Below, piece by piece: positions 26,597-36,104 of a stretch of DNA of 64,000 nt. This DNA comes from CBDCWO01 sp965223405 (GTDB lineage: Bacteria; Bacteroidota; Bacteroidia; Chitinophagales; Saprospiraceae): the NCBI GenBank assembly GCA_965223405.1, contig CBDCWO010000006.1, positions 3,286,001-3,350,000 on the forward strand, written 5' to 3'. Made by a program: the position numbers and the translations under genes. Every line of letters starts with the position of its first letter. The first letter of the stretch is position 1. Under the pieces are notes generated by a model, which was not told where the DNA came from, searched no databases, and was given only the letters and a program-made list of their open reading frames with translations.

Positions 26597-29500
26597 ATGA
26601 GACAAACGAATTTTACATTTTTAAAACCCTTTTTGATTACCCTGGCTTTTTGTTTAACTGCTCTTATAAGCTATGCAACAAAGCATGAACTGAGTCCACT
26701 TTGTAATGGAGTAGAGACACGAGTTGTAGCAACCGGTGACTCTGTCAGAACGATATATGGACTTGGAGAATGTGACCGGATTGTTGGATCCGGTCCGACT
26801 ATTGTTCCTGGAATGTGGCATTGTAAGTCGGTTACTCACTTACAACCTGCGGATCCCGACATGGGAGTGGAATTTTCATTTTTACCTGATTATGTTCTCG
26901 GTGGACCAACGGATAATCCAAACAATGTTACCGCTAGATTATTGATCTTCGATGGACAAGTTTCTGAAGATGTATTTTCTAATTCTACCTGCGGTAATAT
27001 CCAAGCAGCACCGGTAGATCCCAGTAATGCGGATACGCTGTTTGACAGTGAAAAACATGGAGTGAGATTCAACCTACTGGATCCTGGTAAATTAACAATC
27101 CAAAGCTCCAGTCCGGACGGATATCTTACCATTGTGGTATTGCTATTATCTCCGGATTTTGGGACTATCTCGGGGTCAAGTCGGCTGTTACGTCGATTTC
27201 CACCGGATCCTAATGAGTGCAAAATGAGTTGTAATGATCAGGTCAATATTTCGCTCGATGGTGCTTGTGGACGTACGATTACACCGGCCGATGTCATGAA
27301 TGGAATTGATCCGGATCGTTGCACGGACCTTCGCGTAATCTTGAGTTATCCCTACCCGGAGTATTATGCAACTAAGTTTGGCAACCGTACGGATACGGTA
27401 GATGGATCTCTAATCGGATATTGCATGGTCTACAAAGTAATGGATATTTCCAATGGAAATAGTTGTTGGGGCTATGTATGTATTGAAGATAAGTATCCAC
27501 CTCAGATTTTGTGTCAAAACGATTCCATCAGTTGTATCGCTGCAGATGAATACACCTTATTGGTGACTGCTGGTGACAACTGTACATTGTACGCACCGGA
27601 ACCCAAAGTTGAATTCCTGGAAAGGAAGTGGGTATCTTATGATTGCGATGAAGATTCTTGTCTGATCGGATATATGGCCAGGCGGGTACGGGCAATCGAC
27701 CTATGGGGTAACTACAACGAATGTAGAGACACCCTATGGTTATTTAAAGAAAGCATAGACTCTTTGGTATGCCCACCGGACACCGCTATGGAATGTACTT
27801 TTAAAATTGGAAATAAGGAGAAACTGTGGGATGACAAACATTTCTATGATGGAGATGACGGTTATCGTCACCCGTTCCCAACTGATGGAGCTGGAATGTT
27901 TCCCGCACCTTATATTAATAGTAAAGACACCTCTCAAGCTACCGGAGGTCAGGTATATCTGGTCGATATCGATAATAAAGGCAAGTGCCATATTGTCTGG
28001 GACTACAAGGATTGGGTAATACCTACTTGTGGTAAGTCGTATAAGATCCGTCGGGAGTGGAAGGTATATGACTGGTGCGCCGGTACGGATACTTCTTGTG
28101 TCCAGTGGATCAAGATCACAGATACCACCGAGCCGCAATTGGATATGACTAAGCTAGTGAGAAAGGAGCATGCCTCTGAGCAGTCAGTGGCCTTGTATCG
28201 ATTTGCAGATAAATACGATCTGATTGGAAACACCAAGCCACATGATTGTAAAGCGCATATTGAAGTTCCAGATATACGTGATTGTGTGATAAAAGAATGT
28301 GACATGGAGCTGGAATTGGATTTTGAAGTAAAATATCCGGATCCTACGCATCCTGGCAAAGAAGTCATCATCACAGGATCGATAGCTGCAGGAGCTTCAA
28401 AGACTATCTACCTTCCCAGTGGATGGCACTGGATTTTGTATACATTGAGAGATCGTTGTTGGAATGAAACCCGTGTATGGCGCAGAGCCTATGTAGTGGA
28501 CAAAACTCCTCCGACTCCGGTATGTGATGAGATCACACAAGTGACCTTGGATCCGGAAAAATGCTGGGCCCGAGTATATGCTGAAGATTTGGATGACGGA
28601 AGTCACGACAACTGTTGTCAATATCTGCACTTTGCAGTAGCCAGCATGGATAGTATTGAGCACTATCGTCAGAAGTGGTATGATGATATCATCGCCTGTT
28701 ATGATCACTACTATTATCTGGATCACAAAGAAGAATTGGATAAAAAGATAGAAGCTTGGATCAATTGTTATGTATTCAACGATTACATAGACTTGACTGA
28801 GTGTGGTACTGAACAAGTAGTATTACGAGTGTATGAAGCTTGTGATCTACCGGTATATGATCCCCATATATTTGTGGGTACGAAACATCAATGGTTCTGC
28901 TTCAACTTATGGGATGAATATGCTTGCTGGTTCCGATGGAAGTATCGTGAGTTTGCTCATTATGAAAATCCGATTCCGGACATATGTGCTCCTAGTATGA
29001 TTTGGAGTGACAGTTGTTTGGCAGCTAGCGGATCACTTACATCTACTTGTGAAATGGAGACTGAGCACTATCCTTATCGCAATTATGTAGCTTGTCACTA
29101 CGAAAGGAGTGGACATTCAGGATACTCGACCTGGCAGAAATTATTGGCAGACTTTCCTGAATTGTTATACAACGATAAACATCGCTATTGCTTCAAACAC
29201 TTGTACAATGACTGTATGATTGAAGTAATCAAGGATGATAAAGAACCACCGGTATGTAAAGCACCGGATGATGTAACCTATTACTGTGACGGAGTACCAT
29301 ACCACTGGAAAGTTCCGGTAGGAGTAGACTTTGTAGAAGGATGGGGAGCAAGTTATGCTCATGACATCTGTTCAGAGAGAGACAAATTCCGCTCGAATTG
29401 TCCCTTGGACAAAACACCGGTACAAACCTGGCAGGTGACTTCCAGTACGGATGGAAACGCTCTTGATAATTGGCCGATTTGGTGTGTAAATACTCCATGG

Positions 29501-32080
29501 GACGGAACGGATCTGGATCCTAATCATAGAAATTATGGATACTACGGAGGGCCTGTATGTGATGAGTATGCACACAGTTACGAGATTTATACTGGCTGTA
29601 ATGACGATTACTGGGGACCAAATGGTACTACACACAGTTGGAAACCTATTTATTGTCGTGTATGGTTGATGCTGGATTACTTTGATGATCCGAGCTACGG
29701 TAAACCAGATCCGTATAAGTACTTCGGAGAACCGGAATATTATGACAATTGCTGGTTCCCAGATATAGAAGAAGAGACCGTAGGAGGTTTGAACGAATGT
29801 GGAGTAGGCGTATTGACGCGAACCTGGACGGTTACTGATAAATGTGAAAACCAAAGTGTATGTTATCAGCGCGTGGTGATTAAGCCAAGATCTGATTTTG
29901 AAGTACACTTCCCTGAAGATATACATGTAGATTGTGCTGATGGTCAAGACCTGAGTGCAACTGCAGAAGGAGCCGGATATCCGGTAATCCATGATGATGA
30001 CTGTGAATTGATAGGAATTCACTACGAAGATCAGCGCTTTGACATTATAGATGAAGCCTGTTACAAGATATTACGTACCTGGACGATCATTGACTGGTGT
30101 GTATACGATCCGGATCAGCACTACCGACATCCTGATGTAATTGTGGATGATCGTTATGTGGCTAGTGATGAAAGATGTTGTGTACACAACTGGTTGAAGG
30201 ATGATGGTGACGGATATGTTACTTACTTGCAGGTAATCAAGGTAACCGATGCAGAAGCACCGATCGTTACTTGTAATGAATTGGAAGAAGTATGTATCTA
30301 TGATGAGAATTGCGCCGGGGCTGACGTAGAGCAGGTAATAGGTACAGCAGTAGATAGTTGTACTCCAGCGGATGAGATTCGTTACCGTCACTATGTAGAT
30401 CCATACGAAAGTGGAGACGAAAGTACCTATTTGTATTTCCATGGCAACGTACTGGAAGGCAACTTCCCAGTGGGTACCCACGGAGTACATTTGATAGCAA
30501 CAGACAATTGTGGTAACGAAGATACTTGCTGGACGACCTTGACGATTAGAGATTGTAAGAAACCTACACCATATTGTTACAATGGCATTGCAACCGTGAT
30601 CATGCCGAGTTCTAATGAAGTAGAAGTATGGGCTAGTGATCTGGATGCAGGTAGTTATGACAACTGTACCTTGAAAGAAAATCTGGTCTTTACCTTTGAT
30701 TCAGCGGGAGAAGTATCCAGCCGGGTATTCACCTGTGATGATTTAGGACAAGTATCGGTAGATATCTGGGTATGGGATGAAGAAGGAAACAGTGATTTCT
30801 GTAATACCTACTTATTGATCCAGCCTGGAGTAGATGCATGTGAAGGTTTAGCCACTTCAACGATCAAAGGAGAAGTGATCAATGAGTCAGAGATACCGGT
30901 TGAATTTGTGCAGGTAGATCTGATGAATACCCAGCGGACCTTCAATACAGGGGTAGATGGCAAATTTGCCTTTACTGCAGTACCAATGGGTCAGGAATAC
31001 GAAGTGATGCCATATCGCAATGACAATCATGACAATGGAGTAAGTACTCTGGATATTGTGCAGATTACCAAGCACATCCTGGGTAATACGAAGTTGGAGA
31101 ACCCTTACCGGGTGATTGCAGCGGATATCAATTCAGATAGCAAGGTAACTGCCCTGGATATTGTAGAATTGAGGAAACTGATCTTGGGTATCTACAATGA
31201 ATTCCCCAACAATACGAGTTGGAGATTTGTCGATGCAGGATATGAATTTTCCAATCCTGACAAGCCATGGGGATTTGCTGAAAGCGTGACCATTGAAAAC
31301 ATGAGTACTACGGAAGTAGAGGCAAACTTTGTGGGAGTGAAAGTTGGAGATGTTAACGGTAGTAGCAAAGCCAATAGTGCACAGTTACAGGGAGCAGAGA
31401 TTCGCACCAGTGAGAAATTGATTTTTGCTGTCGAAGATGCGTCCATCAGTGCAGGAGAAGAAGTGAAGATTTCCTTCAAGGCGAAGTCATTTGCCGGAGT
31501 AGAGGGATATCAGTTCACTTTGAATATACCTGGAATGGAAGTCGTGAATATCGAAGCAGCGAGTCTGCAGGTAGATGAAAACAACTTTGGGCTAATTCGT
31601 CAGGGAGTAGTCACCACCAGTTGGAATGAATCTGCAGGAGTCAATGTAGCTGATGAGGCGACCTTGTTTACCGTGACAGCCATTGCGAAAGAAAGCGGTC
31701 AGCTGAGCAAACTGTTGACAGTGAATTCGGCAGTGACTCGAGCAGAGGCCTATGTAAATGGAGAGCAAGTTGGAATTGGCGTTGAATTTACTACTGAAGG
31801 TAAGGTAATCGCCAGTGGAGACTACAGCTTATATCAAAATACTCCGAATCCATTCACCGACGAGACCATCATAGGGTTTGTACTGGCAGAAGCTGGAGAA
31901 GCTACCGTGAAGGTAATGGATGTGACTGGAAAGACACTGAAGGTATACCAGGGTGATTTTGTCAAGGGATACAATGAAGTGAAGGTAGTTAAGAAAGAAT
32001 TGAATACTACTGGAGTATTGTACTATCAGTTGGAAAGCGGTGACTTTGTAGCTACTAAGAAAATGGTCGTCATAGACTAG
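26597..32080 (+). CDS. Giant surface protein A: Cys-rich HYR-type repeats, dockerin, cohesin-like domain, T9SS sorting domain
   Basis: An 1827-residue exported protein. A signal peptide (FLKPFLITLAFCLTALISYA) is followed by a unique region to about 205, then Cys/Trp-rich modules starting with CNDQVNISLDGACG. A His/Tyr/Cys-rich module begins TPPTPVCDEITQVTLDPEKC near 640. The signature CYKILRTWTIIDWC is near 1155 and a HYR-like domain near 1215-1320. A carboxypeptidase-regulatory-like domain (about 1421-1478) precedes a dockerin pair with loops NDNHDNGVSTLD and DINSDSKVTALD (about 1474-1530), both with canonical Ca ligand positions. After VGDVNG comes a cohesin-like domain (about 1606-1728; EGYQFTLNIPGMEVVNIEA) and a type A T9SS CTD (QNTPNPFTDETIIG to KKMVVID). 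It is closest to C and G. Function is inferred: extracellular matrix or adhesin. Confidence 0.85.
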   Translation: MRQTNFTFLKPFLITLAFCLTALISYATKHELSPLCNGVETRVVATGDSVRTIYGLGECDRIVGSGPTIVPGMWHCKSVTHLQPADPDMGVEFSFLPDYVLGGPTDNPNNVTARLLIFDGQVSEDVFSNSTCGNIQAAPVDPSNADTLFDSEKHGVRFNLLDPGKLTIQSSSPDGYLTIVVLLLSPDFGTISGSSRLLRRFPPDPNECKMSCNDQVNISLDGACGRTITPADVMNGIDPDRCTDLRVILSYPYPEYYATKFGNRTDTVDGSLIGYCMVYKVMDISNGNSCWGYVCIEDKYPPQILCQNDSISCIAADEYTLLVTAGDNCTLYAPEPKVEFLERKWVSYDCDEDSCLIGYMARRVRAIDLWGNYNECRDTLWLFKESIDSLVCPPDTAMECTFKIGNKEKLWDDKHFYDGDDGYRHPFPTDGAGMFPAPYINSKDTSQATGGQVYLVDIDNKGKCHIVWDYKDWVIPTCGKSYKIRREWKVYDWCAGTDTSCVQWIKITDTTEPQLDMTKLVRKEHASEQSVALYRFADKYDLIGNTKPHDCKAHIEVPDIRDCVIKECDMELELDFEVKYPDPTHPGKEVIITGSIAAGASKTIYLPSGWHWILYTLRDRCWNETRVWRRAYVVDKTPPTPVCDEITQVTLDPEKCWARVYAEDLDDGSHDNCCQYLHFAVASMDSIEHYRQKWYDDIIACYDHYYYLDHKEELDKKIEAWINCYVFNDYIDLTECGTEQVVLRVYEACDLPVYDPHIFVGTKHQWFCFNLWDEYACWFRWKYREFAHYENPIPDICAPSMIWSDSCLAASGSLTSTCEMETEHYPYRNYVACHYERSGHSGYSTWQKLLADFPELLYNDKHRYCFKHLYNDCMIEVIKDDKEPPVCKAPDDVTYYCDGVPYHWKVPVGVDFVEGWGASYAHDICSERDKFRSNCPLDKTPVQTWQVTSSTDGNALDNWPIWCVNTPWDGTDLDPNHRNYGYYGGPVCDEYAHSYEIYTGCNDDYWGPNGTTHSWKPIYCRVWLMLDYFDDPSYGKPDPYKYFGEPEYYDNCWFPDIEEETVGGLNECGVGVLTRTWTVTDKCENQSVCYQRVVIKPRSDFEVHFPEDIHVDCADGQDLSATAEGAGYPVIHDDDCELIGIHYEDQRFDIIDEACYKILRTWTIIDWCVYDPDQHYRHPDVIVDDRYVASDERCCVHNWLKDDGDGYVTYLQVIKVTDAEAPIVTCNELEEVCIYDENCAGADVEQVIGTAVDSCTPADEIRYRHYVDPYESGDESTYLYFHGNVLEGNFPVGTHGVHLIATDNCGNEDTCWTTLTIRDCKKPTPYCYNGIATVIMPSSNEVEVWASDLDAGSYDNCTLKENLVFTFDSAGEVSSRVFTCDDLGQVSVDIWVWDEEGNSDFCNTYLLIQPGVDACEGLATSTIKGEVINESEIPVEFVQVDLMNTQRTFNTGVDGKFAFTAVPMGQEYEVMPYRNDNHDNGVSTLDIVQITKHILGNTKLENPYRVIAADINSDSKVTALDIVELRKLILGIYNEFPNNTSWRFVDAGYEFSNPDKPWGFAESVTIENMSTTEVEANFVGVKVGDVNGSSKANSAQLQGAEIRTSEKLIFAVEDASISAGEEVKISFKAKSFAGVEGYQFTLNIPGMEVVNIEAASLQVDENNFGLIRQGVVTTSWNESAGVNVADEATLFTVTAIAKESGQLSKLLTVNSAVTRAEAYVNGEQVGIGVEFTTEGKVIASGDYSLYQNTPNPFTDETIIGFVLAEAGEATVKVMDVTGKTLKVYQGDFVKGYNEVKVVKKELNTTGVLYYQLESGDFVATKKMVVID

Positions 32081-32139
32081 TAGAAAACCATGGAATAACT
32101 GGATTTCTGAAATTTCTGAAATCCAATTGAAATAAAATG

Positions 32140-32175
32140 AAGCCTAAATCTCTTTATGGGGTTTAGGCTTTTTTA
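32140..32175 (+). terminator. Terminator of gene A
   Basis: AAGCCTAAA (32140-32148) pairs with TTTAGGCTT (32162-32170), followed by a T run. It lies 60 bp after the stop of gene A. Confidence 0.85.
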
Positions 32176-32318
32176 TTCCTTTTTTTGAAAATTTTGCCCC
32201 ATTCACAAAAATTGGAATAGTTTTGGATGTATTAGAAAAAATTCTAATAAGACCTGTTAGGGTTTTAAAATGTAATGTAAATTATATTAAACGTCTATCA
32301 GATTGCGTTTATATGTAG

Positions 32319-32352
32319 TTGATCAGATATTAGTGTACATTATGTATCTTTG
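32319..32352 (+). promoter_or_regulatory. Candidate promoter of the cohesin/SprB gene B
   Basis: TTG (32319-32321), a 23-bp spacer and TATCTTTG (32345-32352) fit the Bacteroidota -33/-7 pattern. The ATG at 32386 is 33 bp downstream. It follows the terminator of A, so B and porP/sprF form a separate unit. The rest of the 305-bp spacer is AT-rich and shows nothing else. Confidence 0.6.
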
Positions 32353-32385
32353 CACGAATTTTGTAAAAAATGCTAATTCTATTAT

Positions 32386-34947
32386 ATGAGAATTTCAAGA
32401 ATTTTACTTGTAACGATCTTTAGTATTGGATTCTTTTTCTCTTCCTCCATACAGGCACAAGTTACCCTAACCGGATCTACTGAAAATACCCAGGAAGGCC
32501 AGGAAGTTTGTGTCAAAGTAAGCGTTGAGGGATTTCAGAAAATCATCAGTATGCAATTTAGCATTAACTGGGATGAAACGGTATTGCAATTTAAAGAAAT
32601 TCGCAATTGGCGTTATGCGGAGACCAGTCCGGTTTCAACATCATTTGGAACCCAGGACGCGGCCATGGGAGATTTAACCTTTTCATGGAATACTACTGAT
32701 TTTGTCAACGGAGAAACATTGCCTAATAATACCACCATCTTTGAAGTTTGTTTCACTGCAATTGGCAGTGATGGTCAATTTTCTACGGTGAGTTTAAGCG
32801 GTGAACCTCGAGAAATTGAAATATCAGATGTTAACAATGTAGTCTCTGTAACTACCAATAACGGGAGAGTGAATATCGGAGAGCAGGTTGGAGGCAATTT
32901 GTCTTTAGAGTTTGGAACGGTGGATGCGAGTATGGGTCAAGATGTGTGTATTCCGGTAAAGGTTTTTGGTTTTAAAAATATGATAAGCCTTCAGCATACA
33001 ATTAAATGGGATCCCAGTGCATTGACCTTTAAGAATGTACAAAATTTTATTTTCAGTGCTTCCATACCTCTGACATTTGGTGATCAGAATAAAGACCAGG
33101 GGGAAATTACGTTTCTCTGGATCGACCCAGGGGTAGCCTTGGGAAATACGCAACCTGATGGAACAACGATTTACGAATTATGTTTTGAAGCAGTTGGGGA
33201 CTGTGAGACCTCAGTGCCCATTGTGATATCAAGTAGTCCGGTAGAATTAGAAGCTTCAGACACTTCAGGTGCTATTCCCATAAATACTAAAAATGGGGCA
33301 GTGAATATAGGAACCTGTACATATTCGGTAATTGTAGCTTCGGCTTTAAATCCCTGTCCAGGGCAAACTAATGGCTCTGTATCCATTACGGTTTTCGGCG
33401 GTTCAAACAATACAACCTATTCTTGGTCGAACGGTTCTACCACCCAAAATTTAGCCAACTTGGGTCCAGGTACCTACCAGGTAACTGTAAGTGATCCTAC
33501 TCATGGAAATATCAGCTTGGATCAAGCCGTTGTATTGTCCGATAATGCAATGGATATATCAGCCAATATTACAGATCCTTCGACTTCCAGTAGTAGTGAT
33601 GCCAAGATTGATGTCACGGTGACGAATGGCAGTTTACCCTATACCTTTATGTGGAATAATGGGACTACTACTGAGGACTTAAACAATATTCCGGAAGGTA
33701 CCTACAAAGTAACAGTTACAGACGGAAATCAATGCACAGCTGAAAAGGAATTTGTGGTTACATTAGGGATCAAAGTGGCTAGTGCAACTGTGAACCAAAT
33801 ATCATGTAATGGGGCTAATGACGGAGCAATTAATATAGCAATTGGAGGAGGCAATGGATCCTATACTTATAAATGGAGCAATGATGCTACTACAGAAGAT
33901 TTATCAAATCTTGGTCCGGGATCTTATAGTGTAACCGTTACGGATGGCGGAGGACTTACGGCAACCGGTGGCGCCTATACCATTACAGAGCCTTCGGAAA
34001 TATCCATCGAGGGTACAGTCACTAACCTGATGGATGGAAATATGGGAGCTATTGTATTGGATGTAACTGGCGGAACAGCCAATTATTCTTTCAACTGGAG
34101 TTCCGGCGCAACCTCTAAAAATATTAACCAGTTAGCAGCGGGAACCTATTCAGTCACGGTTACGGATGCAAATAATTGTACCAATACCGCAAGTTTTAAC
34201 GTACTACCGGAAGAATTTATCGTGACTTTTGAATCAACAGATGTAGCCTGTGGAGGAGATAAGAACGGATCTATTACGGCTACTGCGCAAAACGGGATTG
34301 ATCCGATTTCCTATACCTGGAGTAACGGAGCGACTACTGCCTCTATTCAGAATTTGGAAGGAGGAGATTACACGATAACGGTAACCGACGGTGCCAATAA
34401 CGAATTTACAGGCTCTGTAACCATTACAGAACCTGAAAAACTAACGGTGAAAGTAGATGTAACTCCTGCATTAGGAGGACCTATTGGTACAGCTACGGCC
34501 ATTGTTCAGGGAGGAGTGCCACCTTATCAATATGCCTGGTCTCCGGTTAATGCGGTTACGCAAAAAATATCCAATCTTTCTACGGGGAAGTATACGGTAA
34601 TCATTACCGATGACAATGGGTGCCAGGCTTCGGGCGCGAATGTTGTTCCAGAAACGGATCGGGAATGTTATTCCAGCAGACTGGTGATTACACCAAATGG
34701 AGATGCCAGAAATGACAACCTTGAAATCGCTTGCTCGCAGGATAACCAATCCAATCTGTTAATTTTTAACAGCCATGGACAATTGGTTTATGAGCAGGAT
34801 AATTATGACAACAACTGGCAAGGTACAGATAATGGAGGTGAAGCAGTCGATGACGGGGTCTATTATTGGGTATTGAATGTGACATTGGACAATAATGATA
34901 AAAGAGTTTTCAAAGGTCATGTAACCGTATTAAGGAAATTGAATTAA
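32386..34947 (+). CDS. Protein B: two tandem cohesin-like domains, SprB-type repeats, type B T9SS CTD
   Basis: An 853-residue exported protein and the candidate scaffold of the cluster. After a signal peptide (ILLVTIFSIGFFFSSSIQAQ) come two cohesin-like beta-sandwiches, about 25-167 and 170-312. Both show the cohesin pattern: an EGQEVCVKVSVEG or MGQDVCIPVKVFG strand, then ISMQFSINWDETVLQFKEI or ISLQHTIKWDPSALTFKNV, then GDLTFSWN or GEITFLWID, then IFEVCFTAIG or IYELCFEAVG. About six SprB-type repeats (312-757) follow, with cores like YSWSNGSTTQNLANLGPGTY. The end (LVITPNGDARNDNLEI to GHVTVLRKLN) is a type B sorting domain (gliding motility-associated CTD). Such proteins are usually paired with a PorP/SprF protein, which is the next gene. 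It has no dockerin of its own. Dockerin binding is inferred. Confidence 0.87.
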   Translation: MRISRILLVTIFSIGFFFSSSIQAQVTLTGSTENTQEGQEVCVKVSVEGFQKIISMQFSINWDETVLQFKEIRNWRYAETSPVSTSFGTQDAAMGDLTFSWNTTDFVNGETLPNNTTIFEVCFTAIGSDGQFSTVSLSGEPREIEISDVNNVVSVTTNNGRVNIGEQVGGNLSLEFGTVDASMGQDVCIPVKVFGFKNMISLQHTIKWDPSALTFKNVQNFIFSASIPLTFGDQNKDQGEITFLWIDPGVALGNTQPDGTTIYELCFEAVGDCETSVPIVISSSPVELEASDTSGAIPINTKNGAVNIGTCTYSVIVASALNPCPGQTNGSVSITVFGGSNNTTYSWSNGSTTQNLANLGPGTYQVTVSDPTHGNISLDQAVVLSDNAMDISANITDPSTSSSSDAKIDVTVTNGSLPYTFMWNNGTTTEDLNNIPEGTYKVTVTDGNQCTAEKEFVVTLGIKVASATVNQISCNGANDGAINIAIGGGNGSYTYKWSNDATTEDLSNLGPGSYSVTVTDGGGLTATGGAYTITEPSEISIEGTVTNLMDGNMGAIVLDVTGGTANYSFNWSSGATSKNINQLAAGTYSVTVTDANNCTNTASFNVLPEEFIVTFESTDVACGGDKNGSITATAQNGIDPISYTWSNGATTASIQNLEGGDYTITVTDGANNEFTGSVTITEPEKLTVKVDVTPALGGPIGTATAIVQGGVPPYQYAWSPVNAVTQKISNLSTGKYTVIITDDNGCQASGANVVPETDRECYSSRLVITPNGDARNDNLEIACSQDNQSNLLIFNSHGQLVYEQDNYDNNWQGTDNGGEAVDDGVYYWVLNVTLDNNDKRVFKGHVTVLRKLN

Positions 34948-34991
34948 TACCTGAATTAATTACTTTATCTATTTCAGATAAATATCAAGGA

Positions 34992-35936
34992 ATGAAAAAG
35001 ATACTTTACATATTTTTATTTGCAACTATTTTTTTATCTATAGAAGGAAATAGCCAGGATCGATCCAGATATTCTCAATATCATCTGTATCCGGTCCTAA
35101 TTAATCCAGCTTATACCGGATTTAATAACAATCACAACCTGTTGTTTAATTATCGGAATAGTGCTGCCTCTTTTCCTGGATCTCCCAAGGATATTACGTT
35201 TAGTTATGATGGATTGGTATTCGACCGTTTGGGATTAGGGGCAATGATAGTTTCCCAAAAAATAGGATCACTTCAGAATTATCGAGCCCAATTATCTTAT
35301 GCCTATCAATTTGATGCTGATGATTTTAAGGTGAGTGTTGGTTTAACCACTGAATTCTTACAATCCAGATTAATCAATAAGACCGTTTTGGATGAGTTTT
35401 ATGAAGATGGTGATGACTTAATTGCCGAAGCGGTGGATGGATTACAGTTTTTTGATGCCACTTTGGGATTTTATACCGAATATGATGAAAAAGTTTTTTT
35501 CGGTGTTAGCGTGCCTAACTTGATTCGGGCCAGAATTGACAAAGCAACTACCACCACCACAGACAATACTTTCTTTAAATATTTTGCCGTCCAATTGGGG
35601 TATAGATTCTTATTAGAGGATTACAACTTTAAAGTTGAACCTTCCCTCTTGGTTAGGAGATTGAGAAGTGCGCCATTTCAGGCCGATCTGAATTTGAAGC
35701 TTTCCTTTTTGGAAGATCAACTCATCGGAGGATTGGTATATTCCCTCGGAGGTCCCAACAAAGTTGGATTTTTGATAGGAACCCGGATTAATAATTTGAT
35801 GCTATCCTATTCTTATGATATTGGATTGTCAGATTATCAGGATTATCACAACGGAGCACACGACATTTCGGTAGGTCTTAAGATCGATCGAAAGCCAAAA
35901 AGAGTTAAATTGGAAGAGGTTAACCCGGGAGGTTAA
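34992..35936 (+). CDS. PorP/SprF-family T9SS outer-membrane protein
   Basis: A 314-residue beta-barrel-like protein with signal peptide (MKKILYIFLFATIFLSIEG). The N-terminal RYSQYHLYPVLINPAYTGFN is the PorP/SprF family hallmark; alternating hydrophobic strands and the closing ISVGLKI fit an outer-membrane barrel. PorP/SprF proteins support export or surface attachment of partner proteins with a type B CTD, as SprF does for SprB in gliding bacteria. It starts 44 bp after gene B, with no promoter or terminator between, so it is almost certainly the dedicated partner of B. A hairpin terminator overlaps its stop codon. Confidence 0.9.
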   Translation: MKKILYIFLFATIFLSIEGNSQDRSRYSQYHLYPVLINPAYTGFNNNHNLLFNYRNSAASFPGSPKDITFSYDGLVFDRLGLGAMIVSQKIGSLQNYRAQLSYAYQFDADDFKVSVGLTTEFLQSRLINKTVLDEFYEDGDDLIAEAVDGLQFFDATLGFYTEYDEKVFFGVSVPNLIRARIDKATTTTTDNTFFKYFAVQLGYRFLLEDYNFKVEPSLLVRRLRSAPFQADLNLKLSFLEDQLIGGLVYSLGGPNKVGFLIGTRINNLMLSYSYDIGLSDYQDYHNGAHDISVGLKIDRKPKRVKLEEVNPGG

Positions 35937-35950
35937 CCTCTCTTCTTTTA
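35915..35950 (+). terminator. Terminator overlapping the porP/sprF stop codon
   Basis: A perfect 11-bp stem (AGAGGTTAACC at 35915-35925; GGTTAACCTCT at 35931-35941) with a 5-nt loop precedes TCTTCTTTTATT. The right arm contains the TAA stop. It closes the B-porP/sprF unit. Confidence 0.75.
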
Positions 35951-36104
35951 TTCCCACTTCTACTACCGGATTCGTTCTACTCACCGCATTAAATCTACAA
36001 CCTATCCTGTTTCAAGCTTATACAGATAGGTGATTTCTCTCATATTATTTTTATTCTCGATATAATTTAATAAAAACTGGCATAGGTTTTGATCTAAGTA
36101 TAAC

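Noticed and set aside
29372..30022. Long open frame on the minus strand inside gene A, and similar ones inside C, E and F (for example 44944-45576)
   Set aside because: These are antisense shadows of strongly biased codon use in the giants. Their translations are rich in Ile, Thr, Ser and Tyr, lack recognisable domains and lie wholly inside well-supported genes.
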